From Candidatus Methanoplasma sp. (GTDB lineage: Archaea > Thermoplasmatota > Thermoplasmata > Methanomassiliicoccales > Methanomethylophilaceae): a DNA stretch of 16,580 bases. Under the pieces are notes generated by a model. That model searched no databases. It saw nothing but the letters and a program-made list of their open reading frames with translations, and was not told the origin of the DNA. The position numbers were made by a program, and so were the translations under genes. The stretch is taken from assembly GCA_031271555.1 (NCBI GenBank), contig JAISVN010000049.1, positions 1-16,580 of the forward strand, in the 5' to 3' direction. Of the stretch, positions 13,609-16,580 are shown piece after piece; position 1 is the first letter of the stretch, and the number at the start of each line of letters is the position of its first letter.

Positions 13609-14288
13609 GCATAAAGACACTAACAGACCTTCCCGGCCTGAAAGAGGACAACATCTCTGAACTGGAGCAGATTGGAATATCGTCCGTGTCTGAGCTCAAG
13701 GATGCGATCTTCGACGAGGTCAGGGTCAAAGAGGTAATAAAGAACCTTTCGGGAGTCGGCCCCAAGACGGTCGATTCATGGAAGGCCGCGCTGAAAGGCG
13801 AGACCCCGGAGCCGAAGGCTGCGGTCGAGATAGTCGAAGACGAGGACGGACCGGAAGCGGAGATCGTCGAGAGCGGCGGATACGTCGTGAAGGCGAAGCC
13901 CGAGTTAAGCGACGAGACCGCTGAGGCACTTGCAAAGAGGGCGATCATATCGGGACGCAGACCGGCATTCAAAAGGCAGGAATGGTTCAGATACTCCAAG
14001 CTCGGAGAGAAATGGAGGAAACCGAAAGGCATACACTCCAAGATGAAGAGACAGCTCAAGAGGCGCCCCCCGATGGTCGACATCGGATTCAGAGGGCCGA
14101 TAACCGCGAGAGGTCTCCACCCCTCCGGATTCGAAGAGGTCCTCATATACAACGTTGAAGGACTTGAGAACATAGATCCCAAGGTACAGGCGGTACGCAT
14201 AGGCGGCACCGTAGGCACCAAGAAGAGGATCGCGATAGAGGACAGGGCCTCGGAATTAGGCATAAGGGTCCTCAACAGGATGGTGTGA
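13605..14288 (+). CDS. rpl32e: Large ribosomal subunit protein eL32 with N-terminal HhH extension
   Basis: 227 residues from ATG 13605; the frame is open upstream, but that part is uL6 in another frame. Residues 1-63 form a helix-hairpin-helix-like domain with two hairpins (LTDLPGLKEDNISELEQIG and LSGVGPKTVDSWKAAL), then an acidic linker (about 64-95), then the eL32 core, which begins RRPAFKRQEWFRYSKLG and continues with KGIHSKMKRQ and GFRGP. Related N-terminal extensions are known in some euryarchaea such as haloarchaea; most eL32 proteins consist of the core alone. The extension probably binds nucleic acid, but its place on the ribosome is not shown by the sequence. ATGA overlap with uL6. 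Confidence 0.94.
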   Translation: MSIKTLTDLPGLKEDNISELEQIGISSVSELKDAIFDEVRVKEVIKNLSGVGPKTVDSWKAALKGETPEPKAAVEIVEDEDGPEAEIVESGGYVVKAKPELSDETAEALAKRAIISGRRPAFKRQEWFRYSKLGEKWRKPKGIHSKMKRQLKRRPPMVDIGFRGPITARGLHPSGFEEVLIYNVEGLENIDPKVQAVRIGGTVGTKKRIAIEDRASELGIRVLNRMV

Positions 14289-14290
14289 AC

Positions 14291-14749
14291 ATGGATCTCA
14301 GAAACCAGAGAAGAATGGCGGCAGAGATCCTCAAATGCGGTGAGAACAGGGTCTGGCTCAACCCGGACAGGCTCGAAGAGGTCGAGGACTGCATCACCCG
14401 TTCAGACATCAGGACCGCGATAGACTCAGGATTGATCAGAGCGAAGCCCAAACAGGGCACATCGAGAGGAAGAATAAGACACGTAGCCGAACAGAAGGCA
14501 AGCGGAAAGAGGAAGGGCCCCGGCAGCAGGAAGGGAACAGCAAACGCACGCGTCCCCGCCAAGCGCAGGTGGATAGCCACCATAAGGCCCATCCGTGACG
14601 AGCTGAAGACGCTCAGGGCCGACGGGAAGATAACTCCGTCTGTCTACAGGCTCTATTACAGGAGGGCCAAGGGAGGAGTTTACAAATCCCGCAGGAACCT
14701 CAAGCAGCACATGGTCGCCGCCGGCCACCTGAAAGAGGAGGAAATCTGA
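14291..14749 (+). CDS. rpl19e: Large ribosomal subunit protein eL19
   Basis: 152 residues from ATG 14291 (MDLRNQRRMAAEILKCGENRVW). The core KAKQG-like stretch (AKPKQGTSRGRIRH), the glycine/lysine-rich GKRKGPGSRKGTANAR, and the long C-terminal helix starting YRLYYRRAKGGVYKSRRNL are diagnostic. Bacteria lack eL19; it makes an inter-subunit bridge with the 30S. A GTG at 14285 in frame, overlapping the eL32 stop, is an alternative start that adds two residues. It overlaps uL18 by one base. Confidence 0.95.
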   Translation: MDLRNQRRMAAEILKCGENRVWLNPDRLEEVEDCITRSDIRTAIDSGLIRAKPKQGTSRGRIRHVAEQKASGKRKGPGSRKGTANARVPAKRRWIATIRPIRDELKTLRADGKITPSVYRLYYRRAKGGVYKSRRNLKQHMVAAGHLKEEEI

Positions 14750-15249
14750 TGGCAACAGGACCGAGATATAAAGTTGCGTTCCGAAGAAGAAGAGAATACC
14801 GTACCGACTATTACGCCAGGAAGAAGCTCCTCAGGAGCGGAGAGCCCAGGGCAGTGGTAAGGAGGTCCAACAAGAACGTTACCGTTCAGTTTATCGATTT
14901 CGATATGGGCGGAGATATAGTCAGAGCCGCGGCATCGACCAAAGAGCTGCGCGGCATGGGATGGACATACTCATGTTCGTCGATCCCTGCGGCGTACCTC
15001 ATCGGTTACCTTGCGGGCAAGAGAGCACTTAAGGACGACATAGAGTATGCCGTCCTTGACATCGGTATGCAGAACCCGAAGCACGGCGGCGTATTGTTCG
15101 CGGTCGTGAAAGGAATGACCGATGCCGGATTGGAGGTCCCCCACAGCGAGGACGTGCTCCCGGCAGAGGACAGGATAAACGGCAAGCACATAGACGATGG
15201 CATCGAGGCTGCGTTGAACAGCCTCAAAGAGAAGATGGAGGCCGAGTGA
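14749..15249 (+). CDS. rpl18: Large ribosomal subunit protein uL18
   Basis: 166 residues. MATGPRYKVAFRRRREYRTDYYARK is the archaeal N-terminus (first part decisive: GPRYKVAFRRRRE). The later IPAAYLIGYLAGKRAL and the DIGMQNPKHGGVLFAVVKG segment are also conserved. It binds 5S rRNA in the central protuberance with uL5. A strong GAGGAGG in the end of eL19 precedes ATG 14749, whose last base follows the eL19 stop by overlap. Confidence 0.96.
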   Translation: MATGPRYKVAFRRRREYRTDYYARKKLLRSGEPRAVVRRSNKNVTVQFIDFDMGGDIVRAAASTKELRGMGWTYSCSSIPAAYLIGYLAGKRALKDDIEYAVLDIGMQNPKHGGVLFAVVKGMTDAGLEVPHSEDVLPAEDRINGKHIDDGIEAALNSLKEKMEAE

Positions 15250-15250
15250 A

Positions 15251-15928
15251 ATGGATTGGATCCCGAAGACAAGATTGGGACAGATGGTCCTCAATGGCGA
15301 GATCACAACCATGAGCGACGCATTGGAAACGAGACTGCCCCTCCGCGAAGCGGAGATAGTCGACATACTCCTGCCGGACCTTAAGGACGAGGTCATAGAC
15401 CTCAACATGGTCCAGAGGATGACCGACTCCGGAAGGAGGGTAAGGTTCGCGGTGACCTGCATAGTCGGAAACGGCGACGGGTTCATCGGAATCGGCAGAG
15501 CGAAAGGAAAAGAGGTCGGACCCTCGATCAAGAAAGCGATCGACAACGCAAAGCTCAACATAATCGAAGTGAAGAGAGGATGCGGATCGTGGGAATGCGG
15601 CTGCGGCCAGCCCCACACCCTGCCTTTCGAGGTCGTCGGACGCACAGGATCGGTAACGGTATCCCTGAAACCCGCCCCCCGCGGCATATCGCTTGCGGTG
15701 GGAGATGTCGCAAAGAGCCTTCTGACCCTTGCCGGCATAAAGGATTCATGGGGATTCGCGACCGGCAACACCAAGACGAAGGTCAACTACGCCATGGCAA
15801 CGTTCGAAGCGCTCAAGATGACGGCCCGCATGAGGGTCACGGAAGAGCAGACCAACAGGCTGAATATAGTTCCGGGCCCGATAGGCATGAGATTCTCTGA
15901 TGCCGATATCGATGCAGGGGAGGAATGA
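15251..15928 (+). CDS. rps5: Small ribosomal subunit protein uS5
   Basis: 225 residues, archaeal length. The N-terminal extension WIPKTRLGQMV is archaeal. The double-stranded-RNA-binding domain runs about residues 45-110 (RFAVTCIVGNGDGFIGIGRA, then KEVGPSIKKAIDNAK). The archaeal cysteine-rich loop RGCGSWECGCGQPHT follows, and the C-terminal part has TGNTKTKVNYAMATF-type sequence. uS5 takes part in decoding accuracy and in mRNA unwinding at the entry channel. It begins one base after the uL18 stop and ends within the ribosome-binding site of uL30. Confidence 0.97.
   Translation: MDWIPKTRLGQMVLNGEITTMSDALETRLPLREAEIVDILLPDLKDEVIDLNMVQRMTDSGRRVRFAVTCIVGNGDGFIGIGRAKGKEVGPSIKKAIDNAKLNIIEVKRGCGSWECGCGQPHTLPFEVVGRTGSVTVSLKPAPRGISLAVGDVAKSLLTLAGIKDSWGFATGNTKTKVNYAMATFEALKMTARMRVTEEQTNRLNIVPGPIGMRFSDADIDAGEE
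15917..15924 (+). promoter_or_regulatory. Ribosome-binding site deciding the uL30 start
   Basis: GGGGAGGA is directly against ATG 15925 but six to seven bases before ATG 15931, so the second ATG is the better start. Confidence 0.6.
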
Positions 15929-15930
15929 AG

Positions 15931-16395
15931 ATGGCATTTGCAGTCATACGCGTGCGCGGACAGGCAGATGTCAACAAGGACATAAGGTACACAATGGAAC
16001 TTATGAACCTTACAAGGGTCAACCACTGCGTAGTGGTCCCGGAGAACCCGTCCTCGAAAGGAATGCTTCAGACGGTGAAGGATTACTGCACATGGGGAGA
16101 GATCGACGAGGAGACCCTTTCCGCAATGATAAGGACCCGCGGAAAGATCGCCGGCGACAAGGACATCAATGATGACTACCTCAAAGAGAAGACCGAGTTC
16201 GGTAACGTTGAGGAGCTCGCCAAAGCGATAATCGAGAACGACTACAGGATGAGGGATGTGGAGGGCGCCAAACCCGTCTTCCGCCTGCACCCCCCGATAA
16301 AGGGATACGAGGGCAACAAACGTTCTTTCAGGAACGGAGGAGCGCTCGGATACAGGGGCAAGGAGATCAACGACCTCATCAACAGGATGCTGTGA
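15931..16395 (+). CDS. rpl30: Large ribosomal subunit protein uL30
   Basis: 154 residues from ATG 15931 (MAFAVIRVRGQADVNKDIR). The AVIRVRG opening and MELMNLTRVNHCVVVPE mark the uL30 core of about 60 residues; the remaining C-terminal part, ending in PPIKGYEGNKRSFRNGGALGY, is the archaeal/eukaryotic extension (as in eukaryotic RPL7). The ATG at 15925 overlaps the uS5 stop as ATGA and would add two residues, but the ribosome-binding site is too close for it. The stop is fused to the uL15 ribosome-binding site. Confidence 0.95.
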   Translation: MAFAVIRVRGQADVNKDIRYTMELMNLTRVNHCVVVPENPSSKGMLQTVKDYCTWGEIDEETLSAMIRTRGKIAGDKDINDDYLKEKTEFGNVEELAKAIIENDYRMRDVEGAKPVFRLHPPIKGYEGNKRSFRNGGALGYRGKEINDLINRML

Positions 16396-16400
16396 GGTGG
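16394..16400 (+). promoter_or_regulatory. Ribosome-binding site of uL15 fused to the uL30 stop
   Basis: GAGGTGG, four bases before ATG 16405; its first two bases complete the uL30 TGA stop. Confidence 0.7.
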
Positions 16401-16404
16401 AAAC

Positions 16405-16580
16405 ATGCCAAGCAGAACAAAGAAGATGAGAGGATCAAGGACCCACGGGCGTGGGAAGAAAGCAGGCCGCGGAGCCGGTCTCATTGGTGGGCATGGACAG
16501 GCAGGTCTCGCAAAGACCGGAAAGATGTACATGCTCAAATATGACAGGGACCACTTCGGAAGGCACGGATTCAAAAGGCC
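16405..16580 (+). CDS. rpl15: Large ribosomal subunit protein uL15, N-terminal part (cut by window edge)
   Basis: 58 residues are visible before the window ends. The start MPSRTKKMRGSRTHGRGKK, the glycine-rich GRGAGLIGGHGQAG and the YDRDHFGRHGFKR segment are diagnostic of archaeal uL15, a 23S rRNA binder. In archaea secY usually follows; that lies outside the window. Confidence 0.93.
   Translation, partial: MPSRTKKMRGSRTHGRGKKAGRGAGLIGGHGQAGLAKTGKMYMLKYDRDHFGRHGFKR

Noticed and set aside
15570..15625. Cysteine-rich loop in uS5 (RGCGSWECGCG) as a novel metal site
   Set aside because: This loop is a normal feature of archaeal uS5 proteins and not an unusual insertion.

Overview
The window is a piece of archaeal chromosome, read entirely on the + strand. 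It holds the start and most of the long archaeal ribosomal-protein operon (the S10/spc type cluster), preceded by four non-ribosomal genes. Archaeal origin is shown by the order uL3-uL4-uL23-uL2-uS19-uL22-uS3-uL29-aIF1-Rpp29-uS17-uL14-uL24-eS4-uL5-uS14-uS8-uL6-eL32-eL19-uL18-uS5-uL30-uL15. It includes proteins that bacteria lack (eS4, eL32, eL19, RNase P Rpp29) and an archaeosine synthase subunit. Shine-Dalgarno sites of the form GAGGTGA(T) fit an archaeal 16S rRNA tail. The large InlB-type surface protein, the DUF5611-like protein and the moderate GC content suggest a host-associated methanogen of the Thermoplasmatota, such as Methanomassiliicoccales. That placement is inference and has not been tested by search.

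Left region (1-4792): (1) the C-terminal part of a membrane-anchored cell-surface protein made of InlB/Listeria-Bacteroides type beta repeats joined by short calcium-loop-like linkers; (2) a radical SAM enzyme of the RaSEA family, which completes archaeosine at tRNA position 15, overlapping (3) a small DUF5611-like protein; (4) a free-standing AAA_14/DUF4143 ATPase. The ATPase has its own promoter and sits behind three operator-like repeats spaced exactly 33 bp apart. Its most likely start is a GTG at 3458, probably leaderless, and not the upstream ATG that lies inside the third repeat.

Junction (4793-5016): a 16-bp dyad abutting a TATA box, then about 165 nt of untranslated leader before uL3. 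The leader contains several possible helices and could be a regulatory leader of the ribosomal operon.

Right region (5017-16580): 24 tightly packed genes, the last cut by the window edge. Most neighbours overlap by 1-4 bases (ATGA, GTGA or TAATG) or are separated by 1-11 bases. At five junctions the stop codon is fused to the next gene's Shine-Dalgarno site (TGAGGTG). Translation initiation factor 1 and the RNase P subunit Rpp29 lie within the operon, tying ribosome synthesis, initiation and tRNA maturation together. The 48-residue zinc-ribbon uS14 gene lies between uL5 and uS8. eL32 carries an N-terminal helix-hairpin-helix extension.
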